DNA of 6,002 nt. Source: Candidatus Pacearchaeota archaeon (GTDB lineage: Archaea > Nanobdellota > Nanobdellia > Pacearchaeales > GW2011-AR1). Numbering within the stretch: the first letter of the stretch is position 1; each line of letters opens with the position of its first letter. The translations under genes and the position numbers were made by a program. Location: assembly GCA_018304205.1 (NCBI GenBank), contig JAGVWR010000051.1:1-6002 (forward strand), given 5' to 3'. Positions 1 through 6,002 of this stretch are shown here, one piece after another. The notes beneath the pieces were generated by a model. The model did no database searches. It saw only the letters and a list, made by a program, of their open reading frames with translations, and had not been told where the DNA came from.

Positions 1-1812
1 TTCTCTCTTCTTTTCCTCTTCCTTGGAATGATAGCTGCCGCATTTGTATTTTACTATGCATATACTGCTCCGCAAAGACTTGCAAACGAATGGAGATTAA
101 AAGCTTCATCCCAAATGGTGCCTGCAATTTTATACGTTGTAGTCTATATGAAACACACCTCAAATTTAGAAAGAGCTATCGCTTTTGCAGCAGATCGTTT
201 AGAGGGTGCTCTCGCTTTAGACTTCAAAAAGATATTTTATGATGTTGAAATAGGAAAGTTTTCAACTATAAAACAATCTCTTGATAATTACCTAAGTTCC
301 TGGAGATATTACTCCCCAGAGTTTATAGAATCCTTCAATTTAATTGAATCTTCTCTTTTCGAACCTTCCGAATCTAGAAGAGTTCAAATTTTAGAGAAGG
401 CACTCCAAGTTATCCTTGATGGCGTTTACGAAAAAATGCTTAAATATTCCAGAGAAATACGTTCTCCTCTTACAAATGTTTACATGTTAGGTATAATTCT
501 TCCAACTCTTGGTCTTGCCTTACTTCCATTAGCCTCAACTCTTCTTGGAGGGTTAATAACTTGGTACCACGTATTTGTTATATTTAATATCATAATTCCT
601 TTCTTCGTATTTTATCTTACCTCACAAGTGCTACTTAAGCGCCCAGGAGGATATGGAGAATCTTCAGTCTTAGAATTGAATCCAGAATATTACAAATTTA
701 AATCTAAATCTGTCTGGACAAAGGCCTTTCTAATTTCTTTCCCTTTCTTAATAATAGGTCTCCTTCCTTTTATATTTCAAATAAATTTCTTAACTAATAC
801 ACTAGGTATTCAACAAGATTATACTTTTGGAGACCTTGGCTTGCCTTACTTCCAAGAAACTAAATTATTCGACTTTAAAATCGCCACCTCATCAACCGTA
901 GGCCCTTTTGGCCCCTTAGCAGTTCTTCTTAGTTTATTCATACCATTTTCAATTGCTCTGTTCTTTTCATATTCCTATAAACAGAAAACCCTTTCATTAA
1001 TAAAATCCAGAGAAGATACTAAAAAATTAGAAGAAGAATTCACTAATTCAATTTTTCAGTTAGGTAACAGATTGGGAGATGGCATGCCTGCAGAAGTTGC
1101 ATTTGGAAAAGTTGCAGAATCTACTCAAGGCTTAAATACCTCTAACTTCTTTGCGCTTGTTAATCAAAACATACAGCAATTGGGAATGTCTCTTGATTCT
1201 GCATTATTTGATAAAAAAAGAGGCGCAATAATCTACTTCCCTTCTCCATTGATTGCAACATCAATGAAAATCCTTGTGGAATCTGTTAAAAAAGGCCTAC
1301 AAGTAGCCGCCCGCTCTTTAATGTCTATCTCTGAATATGTAAAAAATATTCAAAGGATAAATCAAAGACTAAGAGATTTAGTTGCAGAAATAGTTTCAGA
1401 CATGAAATCAAATATGACTTTCCTTGCCCCAATTTTAGCTGGCGTTGTTATAGGACTATCAGGAATGATTACACTAATACTTAATAAGCTTCAGACAATA
1501 ACAGAATTAAATCCAGACGCGGACATTTCGGGTTTAGGAAATTTAGGCAGTATAGTAAATATTTTTAATGTAAAAGAAATGATTCCGCCCTATTTCCTTC
1601 AAATCTCAATTGGAATTTACATAATAGAAATAATCTTTATTCTTACTTCTGCCCTTGTTACAGTAGACTCTGGCCAAGACAAACTAAAAGAAAAATACGA
1701 CCTATACAAAAACCTACGTTCTGGAATTCTTCTTTATTTGATAACTTCCTTAATTTCAATCCTCGCACTTTCAATCCTGGCTTCAGTAGCTCTTGGTGGA
1801 CTAACAACATAA
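1..1812 (+). CDS. Type II secretion F / TadC / ArlJ-like membrane platform protein, 5' partial
   Basis: This is probably the polytopic inner-membrane platform protein that couples a secretion ATPase to assembly of a type IV pilus-like filament. The frame is open to the left edge. The first in-frame ATG is at 28, but the nine codons before it are hydrophobic and continue the first membrane segment, so the true start probably lies outside the window. Numbered from that ATG (594 aa), two cytoplasmic helical T2SS-F-like domains are seen at about 30-150 and 335-463. Each is followed by membrane segments. Hydrophobic stretches lie at the N-terminus and near 152-175, 178-200, 233-252, 296-316, 464-486, 521-545 and 564-592. 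Two copies of the domain in one chain fit the ArlJ/TadC-like layout better than a single-domain TadB or TadC. A hydrophilic loop at about 253-295 may face outside. A matching ATPase lies on the other strand at 2658-4928. The family call is firm; the machine type is not resolved. Confidence 0.85.
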   Translation, partial: FSLLFLFLGMIAAAFVFYYAYTAPQRLANEWRLKASSQMVPAILYVVVYMKHTSNLERAIAFAADRLEGALALDFKKIFYDVEIGKFSTIKQSLDNYLSSWRYYSPEFIESFNLIESSLFEPSESRRVQILEKALQVILDGVYEKMLKYSREIRSPLTNVYMLGIILPTLGLALLPLASTLLGGLITWYHVFVIFNIIIPFFVFYLTSQVLLKRPGGYGESSVLELNPEYYKFKSKSVWTKAFLISFPFLIIGLLPFIFQINFLTNTLGIQQDYTFGDLGLPYFQETKLFDFKIATSSTVGPFGPLAVLLSLFIPFSIALFFSYSYKQKTLSLIKSREDTKKLEEEFTNSIFQLGNRLGDGMPAEVAFGKVAESTQGLNTSNFFALVNQNIQQLGMSLDSALFDKKRGAIIYFPSPLIATSMKILVESVKKGLQVAARSLMSISEYVKNIQRINQRLRDLVAEIVSDMKSNMTFLAPILAGVVIGLSGMITLILNKLQTITELNPDADISGLGNLGSIVNIFNVKEMIPPYFLQISIGIYIIEIIFILTSALVTVDSGQDKLKEKYDLYKNLRSGILLYLITSLISILALSILASVALGGLTT

Positions 1813-1835
1813 TATATCTTCTCTAGCAAGCTAAT

Positions 1836-1845
1836 GATTATAAAG
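1836..1845 (+). promoter_or_regulatory. TATA-like box for a leaderless methyltransferase transcript
   Basis: The core TTATAAA (1838-1844) is centred 25 nt upstream of the ATG at 1866. No Shine-Dalgarno motif precedes that ATG. In archaea a TATA box usually sits about 26 nt before the transcription start, so transcription would begin at or next to the start codon. The box lies in the 53-bp gap after the membrane-protein gene, which suggests the methyltransferase has its own promoter rather than depending only on read-through. No clear terminator was seen in that gap. Confidence 0.5.
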
Positions 1846-1865
1846 GCCTAAAAAATAGCATTTAA

Positions 1866-2654
1866 ATGAATTTAATAAAAAATGAGAAGTTTTCTCTGGG
1901 AAAGCACACTTTTCCATTTACAATCTCTCCAGATTATTTTCAGCCAAATAAAACTACTGAGCTTTTTGTAGAAGCAATGACTGGAAGACTTAAAAGTCCA
2001 TTTTTAGACATGGGTGCAGGTCTTTTTCCATTATCTGCCTGGGCACTTTTTGAAAATAACGATGTAAAAGTTTATGCATCCGAAAAAGTACCAGAACAAA
2101 GAGAATTGGGAAAACAAAATATAGAAAACCTTGCCTCTCTTTACCCCTGTAAGAATATCTTGAAAAGATTTGATAGTTACTGCGGTTCATGGTTTGATTC
2201 TCTTCCCTCTCCAAATGTATTAACATACGCAACAATTTCAGGAGATCTTTCAGGAATTGCTAATGATATAGGTAGACACATGGGCTGGTATAATGATAAC
2301 GTGCCTGCGGGCGGTCTAGATGGAACTGAAGTTATAATCCCTTTCTTAGAGCGAGTTAGACCTTACTTATCTGAAGGAGGAAGTGTGTTTTTCCCTATAG
2401 CTATCGGATTTTCAGATCATGAAAAAATAATGGATTGTGCAAAAAAATATTTTAGAAAACTTGAAAAAAGAATAGGAAAAATAAATGAAAAAACTAAATT
2501 AAGGGATGATAAAAAGTTTATAATTCCTCCGGATAAACTTCCTGGACTAACGGATCTTAAAAGTACATATACTTTCTTAAAAAATCTTAAAAATCAAAAT
2601 TCAAGAACCTTTTGGGAAGGCCAAATTTACGAAGCAACAGACCCAATAATTTAA
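1866..2654 (+). CDS. PrmC/HemK-like class I SAM-dependent methyltransferase
   Basis: A 262-aa soluble protein with a Rossmann-type methyltransferase core. The ATG is fixed by an in-frame TAA directly before it (1863-1865). An N-terminal segment, ISPDYFQPNKTTELFVE (20-36), resembles the PrmC stretch that carries PRPETE-LVE. The SAM-binding motif I is FLDMGAGLFP (46-55). An acidic residue that could bind the SAM ribose is E73 in VYASEKVPEQ. Late core motifs are GGLDGTEVI (149-157) and YLSEGGSVFFPI (167-178), which match the PrmC GG-DG and LKPGG segments. Between strand 4 and GGLDG, where PrmC has NPPY, the protein reads ATISGDLSGIANDIG (122-136), so the glutamine or adenine N-methylation signature is absent. 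It also lacks the long N-terminal helical domain of bacterial PrmC. The substrate is unknown and could be a protein side chain, RNA or a small molecule. It lies next to the secretion genes, but nothing else links it to them. Confidence 0.75.
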   Translation: MNLIKNEKFSLGKHTFPFTISPDYFQPNKTTELFVEAMTGRLKSPFLDMGAGLFPLSAWALFENNDVKVYASEKVPEQRELGKQNIENLASLYPCKNILKRFDSYCGSWFDSLPSPNVLTYATISGDLSGIANDIGRHMGWYNDNVPAGGLDGTEVIIPFLERVRPYLSEGGSVFFPIAIGFSDHEKIMDCAKKYFRKLEKRIGKINEKTKLRDDKKFIIPPDKLPGLTDLKSTYTFLKNLKNQNSRTFWEGQIYEATDPII

Positions 2655-2660
2655 CTTTCA
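2652..2660. other. Convergent gene ends 3 nt apart
   Basis: The methyltransferase TAA (2652-2654, plus strand) and the ATPase TGA (read as TCA at 2658-2660, minus strand) are separated by three bases. There is no room for a separate terminator on either side, so each transcript must end inside, or run antisense into, the opposite gene. A modestly T-rich stretch follows the plus-strand stop (about 2655-2673), but it is not a strong oligo-T terminator. Confidence 0.9.
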
Positions 2661-4928
2661 TTTAATCATCTTTAGTAGCCACCAATTTTTCCATTCTGGA
2701 AAAACTCTATCGCTTATGGGTAAACCAACTTCTTCCCTTACTTTATCACTTATCCTGTGAAATGCTGTATTTGATAAAACATTAAATTGGTACTCCAAAA
2801 TATCTTCTCTTTTGAGTTTTTTCGCAATTTCGACTATTTCCTGTTTTACTTTTGCTCTTAGCAATATATTATCATAAACTACATCCCAGTTTCCAGCCCA
2901 CCCCTTAACACTTCCGGCAATACTTTTTATTATTTCACTCTCTCCATTTATCAGTTCATCACTTGGTTCTAATTCATCTTTATCAACATTGTATTTTAAC
3001 AAATCGACAAATCCCCCCTCTTCTAAAGGATCTTTATTCCAATGTTTTCTTACTTCGGTAAGTCCTGTTACTCTTTTTTTTGCATGCAGTCCATCCGCAG
3101 TTTTAATTGGATTTGCAATTAAAATTAAATCTGTTGCCTTAAAACTAGTTGCTGGAACATTTAAATCATTTACAACTCTATCAAATACTCCATAAGGAGA
3201 ATCTCCGTGTATTGTTCCCGCAACAACATTTGCTAATGCACCAACTCTCATTGCTTCATAAAGCGCCTTTGCTTCTTCGCTTCTTACTTCTCCAACAATT
3301 AAAGCGCTGTCTCCAAGTCTTAAACTCGTTCTTATTCCTTCAGAGGCCTCTATTTCTGTAGTTCCTTTTACTAATGCGCTCCTCACTTTCATTCTTAATA
3401 TATCATATCCTACTTTTCTTAACGCGTCTGTGGGAAGTTCTAAAGTGTCCTCAATTACAATAGTTCTAAATTTAGGCATTATTTCAAGCATTAAACTTCC
3501 TAGCAAAGAAGTCTTTCCAGAACTCCTTGTACCTGCAATAAGCAATGTTCTCGATCCATCTATCATAAAACTCAATAATCCTGCTCCAAAAGAATTAATC
3601 ATTTTTTCTCTTATAAATAGAGGTAAAGTCCAAGGCTGATCTCTGTGTCTTCTTATTGCATAAGCTAACCCATCTGGACTTAGTGGCTGCGTAATCGCAG
3701 ATACTCTTGCTCTTGCTCTGTCAAAAACCAAATCTGTATCAAGTACCGGATTAGCCTCGTCAAGTGGTCTTCCACTTTGCAACCTTAATTTTGCAGCCCA
3801 AGAATCTGCATCTTCATACGAAGGAATAATATTCGTAACGCATTCGTCATATTTTTGATGCCTTACGAAAACAGAACTTTGCGCAATTGGAGCATTTAAT
3901 ACAATATCTTGTAAATTGATATCCATCAGCAATATTTCAATCAATCCAAATCCTATTGTATGTCTCACGAGTATTCTTGCTAGCCTGTTCAATTCTCTAT
4001 AATTCAAATTTATTCCCTTACTTCTACTCAGTTCCAAAAGTAAATCTCTAGAAACATTGAAAAAAACCTGTCTTGTTCTTTCAGAGTCAGTAAATTGCTC
4101 CGCTTTGGGTCTATGCTCTGTCAAAACCCCTCTGGCAAGATTAAGAAGCATATGCTGTTCTTCATTAATGCTATATTCGGGAGGCATTACATGGTAGAAA
4201 TATTTTGGATCGTTCTCTCTCTTCAAAATAGTTACGGTAATTGCGTCTTCCTCGTGATTTAATTCGTATTGATCAACAAGCTCCCCATCTGAAGGAAATT
4301 GTGCGACAAGTCTCGTAAAAGTAAAATTGGGCAATATGTCTGGCCTAAATATGTTTTTATAGATTCCCCGATCACCAAAACTATAACTTGATAAATATTC
4401 CTTTGCTTTTTTTATTAAATTTGTGTTCTCAAGCAAATTAAATATCTTTTCAAGCAACCTAGAATAATTAACAAGCCCGGATTTGTTAATTACCTGCCCT
4501 CCTTCTCTTTGTTCTCGTAATTCATTTATTCTCTTCCTTAGTTCAGAATAACAAGATATTGGATCTTGTATCAATAATGTCAGGAAATAATTTATATCTG
4601 CATAAACCTCAGAAACATTTCCGTATACGCTTAATTTTTCAGCGCTCAGTAACTGATCTTGCTTTAACAAATAATTATACATTGACGCAATTTCATTAAG
4701 AAATAATACCTGTTCAGAATTATAATTGTAGTTTCTCTGTTGAACAAAAATTATTCGAGAAACATTCGAATTGTCCAAAAGTGCACTTACTGTTCTTGAC
4801 ATAATTGCTGGACTATCTGCTATACTTGGAACAAATGGAGCATTCAGATAATTAACGTACATTACATTTTCACCCTGCACTCTCTCGACTTCAACATCGT
4901 ACAATTTAGCCTCTTTATTAAATATCAT
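2658..4928 (-). CDS. Type II/IV secretion-family ATPase (GspE/VirB11/ArlI/TadA-like), long form
   Basis: This is a 756-aa cytoplasmic hexameric-type ATPase that would power filament assembly or secretion through a membrane platform protein. The C-terminal RecA-like core is complete: Walker A GTRSSGKTS (466-474, K472), Asp box VIEDTLEL (491-498), Walker B region ALIVGEVRS (542-550, E547) and His box AGTIHGDS (570-577, H574). Before it lie the usual N2-type motifs, including TIGFGLIEILLMD (324-336), DIVLNAP (341-347) and the arginine-rich VFDRARARVSAI (401-412), then PDGLAYAIRR (418-427). The first 270 or so residues do not match motifs I know, and about 140 residues follow the core (615-756). 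The chain is therefore longer than typical VirB11 or ArlI. The start ATG has a TATA-like box about 26 nt upstream and no Shine-Dalgarno motif. Its partner is probably the platform protein at 1-1812, although the two are not co-transcribed here. The ATPase call is secure; pilus, archaellum or secretion is undecided. Confidence 0.95.
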   Translation of the reverse strand: MIFNKEAKLYDVEVERVQGENVMYVNYLNAPFVPSIADSPAIMSRTVSALLDNSNVSRIIFVQQRNYNYNSEQVLFLNEIASMYNYLLKQDQLLSAEKLSVYGNVSEVYADINYFLTLLIQDPISCYSELRKRINELREQREGGQVINKSGLVNYSRLLEKIFNLLENTNLIKKAKEYLSSYSFGDRGIYKNIFRPDILPNFTFTRLVAQFPSDGELVDQYELNHEEDAITVTILKRENDPKYFYHVMPPEYSINEEQHMLLNLARGVLTEHRPKAEQFTDSERTRQVFFNVSRDLLLELSRSKGINLNYRELNRLARILVRHTIGFGLIEILLMDINLQDIVLNAPIAQSSVFVRHQKYDECVTNIIPSYEDADSWAAKLRLQSGRPLDEANPVLDTDLVFDRARARVSAITQPLSPDGLAYAIRRHRDQPWTLPLFIREKMINSFGAGLLSFMIDGSRTLLIAGTRSSGKTSLLGSLMLEIMPKFRTIVIEDTLELPTDALRKVGYDILRMKVRSALVKGTTEIEASEGIRTSLRLGDSALIVGEVRSEEAKALYEAMRVGALANVVAGTIHGDSPYGVFDRVVNDLNVPATSFKATDLILIANPIKTADGLHAKKRVTGLTEVRKHWNKDPLEEGGFVDLLKYNVDKDELEPSDELINGESEIIKSIAGSVKGWAGNWDVVYDNILLRAKVKQEIVEIAKKLKREDILEYQFNVLSNTAFHRISDKVREEVGLPISDRVFPEWKNWWLLKMIK

Positions 4929-4950
4929 ACTATTAAATTGGAACGCACAA

Positions 4951-4958
4951 TTAATAAA
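4951..4958 (-). promoter_or_regulatory. TATA-like box for the ATPase gene
   Basis: Read on the minus strand the motif is TTTATTAA, centred about 26 nt upstream of the ATPase ATG at 4928. A purine-rich stretch lies immediately upstream of it (minus-strand reading of about 4960-4976), where an archaeal BRE would be expected. The spacing predicts a leaderless or nearly leaderless mRNA. Confidence 0.5.
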
Positions 4959-4984
4959 TGTTCTTTATCTTTCGCATACAAAAC

Positions 4985-4993
4985 TATTTTAAA
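4985..4993 (+). promoter_or_regulatory. TATA-like box for the coiled-coil gene pair
   Basis: TATTTTAAA, with its core centred about 25 nt upstream of the ATG at 5015. No Shine-Dalgarno motif lies between the box and the ATG, again fitting a leaderless transcript. It sits about 26 bp from the oppositely facing ATPase box, so the two promoters may share BRE or regulator space. It probably serves both downstream genes, because the second starts on the stop of the first. Confidence 0.5.
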
Positions 4994-5014
4994 CCCGTTT
5001 CACCATAAAAATCA

Positions 5015-5329
5015 ATGGAAGGTGGTGAATCTTATCAGGATTATGGGCAACAATTTTTCTCAGATATGAATACAAGACTTAGAGATCTAGAAGAAAAACA
5101 AAGAATCCTAAAGGATCGCATCTTGTTGATAGGTGAAAGTCTAATTAGAGAAAGAGAAAAGAATTTTGTTGAGATTCAAGATATGAAAAAGGTTATCATT
5201 AAAGTACAGGAAGAAAATCTTAGACTTAAAGAATTTGTCCAGAGAATTACAGAACACCTTTCCAATGCCGCAAGAAAAGAAGACTTAATGATCCTTCAAA
5301 GACAATTTGATTTATTCAGAAACACATAA
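5015..5329 (+). CDS. Small coiled-coil protein, 104 aa, function unknown
   Basis: I do not recognise a named family. The start is fixed by an in-frame TAA three codons upstream (5006-5008), and this is the first ATG after it. After a short Gly/Tyr/Gln-containing head (1-14), residues about 15-83 are dominated by Leu, Ile, Val and Met spaced among Glu, Lys, Arg and Gln, as in a long alpha-helical coiled coil. Examples are MNTRLRDLEEKQRILKDRI (18-36) and VQEENLRLKEFVQRI (64-78). A second short helix follows, EDLMILQRQFDLF (89-101). There is no signal peptide, membrane segment or cysteine, so it is probably cytoplasmic. It is divergent from the ATPase gene and overlaps the next gene by one base, so the two downstream products are probably made together and may form a complex. 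Coiled-coil accessory proteins do occur in archaellum clusters (ArlC/D/E), but I see none of their diagnostic motifs here. Confidence 0.82.
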   Translation: MEGGESYQDYGQQFFSDMNTRLRDLEEKQRILKDRILLIGESLIREREKNFVEIQDMKKVIIKVQEENLRLKEFVQRITEHLSNAARKEDLMILQRQFDLFRNT

Positions 5330-6002
5330 TGGGAACAATAGACGAAGTAAGAAAAATGCGAGAACAAGGACTTGAAAGAGAACAGATAAGAATACGTTTA
5401 ATTAAAAATGGATTGTCTGAAGAACAAGTTCAAGAGATATTCTCTCAGACAGATATTAAAGAAGCAGTCTCTCCGATTGTAGAAGAAATTGATCAAATGA
5501 ATATGCAACCTTCTATGCTTACAACAGAGCAGCAGAATCAGGAAAGATCAGAAAAAGATCCTCAAGAAATTCAAAATAAAAATCAGGCACCTATAGAACA
5601 ACAATACCAACAAGAACAAGAAAGTCCTCAAGTAGAGGAACAACCTTACCTCCCAATCCCTGCTCCAGAACCTCAAGAATATAGTCAGCAATACGATCCA
5701 CAGTACCAACAACCATATCAAGATTATCAACAATATCCCTCAGCATTGAGCCCAGACACAATCTCTGAAATTGCAGAGCAGGCAATAATGGAAAAAATAG
5801 GTCCTATCAAAGACCTTTTAGAAAAATCAATAGATCTAAAAAATACGCTTAATGTAAAAATAGACCATTTATTTGAAAGAATACAAAGAATAGAAAGCAT
5901 AATCGATAAACTTCAGATTTCAGTATTACAAAGGGTTGGAGAATATGTTTCAAATATTTCTGACATAAAAAAAGAAATTATTGAAACTCAAAAATCTTTC
6001 AA
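5329..6002 (+). CDS. Helical-repeat, Gln/Pro-rich linker and coiled-coil protein, 3' partial
   Basis: The frame stays open from an ATG at 5329 to the right edge (224 codons, no stop). The ATG shares its A with the last base of the preceding TAA (TAATG), which suggests translational coupling. An in-frame TGA at 5308-5310 rules out a much longer N-terminus. There are three parts. Residues 1-40 form a small helical region with a repeated motif, REQGLEREQI (11-20) and IKNGLSEEQV (25-34). Residues about 57-138 are rich in Gln, Pro, Glu and Tyr and probably disordered. From about 141 onward the chain is a long amphipathic helix or coiled coil, e.g. LFERIQRIESIIDKLQISVL (181-200). No membrane segment is visible. 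The layout of short helical module, flexible linker and coiled coil suggests a scaffold or adaptor. The function is unknown, and no named family can be assigned with confidence. Confidence 0.78.
   Translation, partial: MGTIDEVRKMREQGLEREQIRIRLIKNGLSEEQVQEIFSQTDIKEAVSPIVEEIDQMNMQPSMLTTEQQNQERSEKDPQEIQNKNQAPIEQQYQQEQESPQVEEQPYLPIPAPEPQEYSQQYDPQYQQPYQDYQQYPSALSPDTISEIAEQAIMEKIGPIKDLLEKSIDLKNTLNVKIDHLFERIQRIESIIDKLQISVLQRVGEYVSNISDIKKEIIETQKSF
5527..5742 (+). repeat. Low-complexity Gln/Pro/Tyr-rich coding tract
   Basis: Residues 67-138 of the last protein are compositionally biased, and the densest part is YSQQYDPQYQQPYQDYQQY (118-136). The DNA is correspondingly rich in CAA/CAG and TAT/TAC codons, giving imperfect short repeats such as CAATACCAACAA and TATCAAGATTATCAACAATAT. 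It is an in-frame protein linker rather than a non-coding repeat. Open frames on the opposite strand here come from this codon bias. Confidence 0.75.

Noticed and set aside
28..30. ATG at 28 as the true start of the membrane protein
   Set aside because: The frame is open upstream to the window edge, the preceding codons extend the first hydrophobic segment, and no promoter or ribosome-binding signal is visible in the 27 bases.
646..673. AGGAGGAT followed by ATG at 653, resembling an internal ribosome binding site and start
   Set aside because: The ATG is out of frame with the membrane protein and reaches a TAG after six codons. The purine run encodes Pro-Gly-Gly in a loop.
1813..1865. Possible terminator or small RNA between the membrane protein and the methyltransferase
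   Set aside because: No stable inverted repeat or long T-run is present in the 53 bases. The only supported signal is the TATA-like box.
1990..2235. Minus-strand open frame of 81 codons inside the methyltransferase gene
   Set aside because: It is antisense to the methyltransferase core including motif I, has no start signal, and its composition fits a shadow frame.
2989..3639. Three plus-strand open frames of about 70 codons (2989-3195, 3149-3361, 3430-3639)
   Set aside because: All lie antisense to the conserved ATPase core and its C-terminal region, have Leu/Ser-rich composition typical of shadow frames, overlap each other in part, and show no promoter or start signal.
5021..5028. GGTGGTGA, a Shine-Dalgarno-like motif just inside the 104-aa coiled-coil gene
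   Set aside because: It lies after the ATG at 5015. The nearest following ATG (5044) is out of frame with the gene, and the next in-frame ATG is too far away, so it is just Gly-Gly-Glu coding sequence.
5548..5785. Two minus-strand hydrophobic open frames resembling small membrane proteins
   Set aside because: They arise from reading Gln/Glu-rich codons (CAA, GAA) backwards as Leu/Phe/Val. The plus-strand frame is longer, open to the edge and coupled to the upstream gene.

Overview
The window is AT-rich and reads as archaeal, most likely from a DPANN-type lineage such as the Woesearchaeota/Pacearchaeota/Nanoarchaeota group. The archaeal case rests on the type of secretion or pilus ATPase and its polytopic two-domain TadC/ArlJ-like partner. 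It also rests on three start codons that each lack a Shine-Dalgarno motif and each have a TATA-like box centred 25-27 nt upstream, the arrangement of leaderless archaeal transcripts. The narrower lineage is inferred from gene style only and has not been tested.

Layout: (1) 1-1812, plus strand, a two-domain T2SS-F/TadC/ArlJ-like membrane platform protein whose 5' end is cut off by the window. (2) 1866-2654, plus strand, a PrmC/HemK-like class I SAM-dependent methyltransferase without the usual NPPY motif. (3) 2658-4928, minus strand, a large (756 aa) type II/IV secretion-family ATPase with long extra N- and C-terminal parts, convergent with the methyltransferase and only 3 nt from it. (4) An 86-bp divergent intergenic region at 4929-5014 holding two back-to-back core promoters. 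(5) 5015-5329, plus strand, a 104-aa coiled-coil protein. (6) 5329-6002 and beyond, plus strand, a second helical protein whose start codon overlaps the previous stop. It has a duplicated short N-terminal helical motif, a Gln/Pro/Tyr-rich linker and a C-terminal coiled coil, and it runs off the right edge.

Together the ATPase and the membrane protein look like the motor and inner-membrane platform of a type IV pilus-like, archaellum-like or Tad-like machine. They lie on opposite strands with the methyltransferase between them. No pilin, prepilin peptidase or other structural subunit is visible, so what is built or exported cannot be told from this window. The coiled-coil pair sits divergently from the ATPase and could be regulatory or scaffold proteins, but a link to the machine is only positional. 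No tRNA, rRNA, CRISPR array, insertion sequence or attachment site was seen. There is no gene-free stretch longer than 86 bp.
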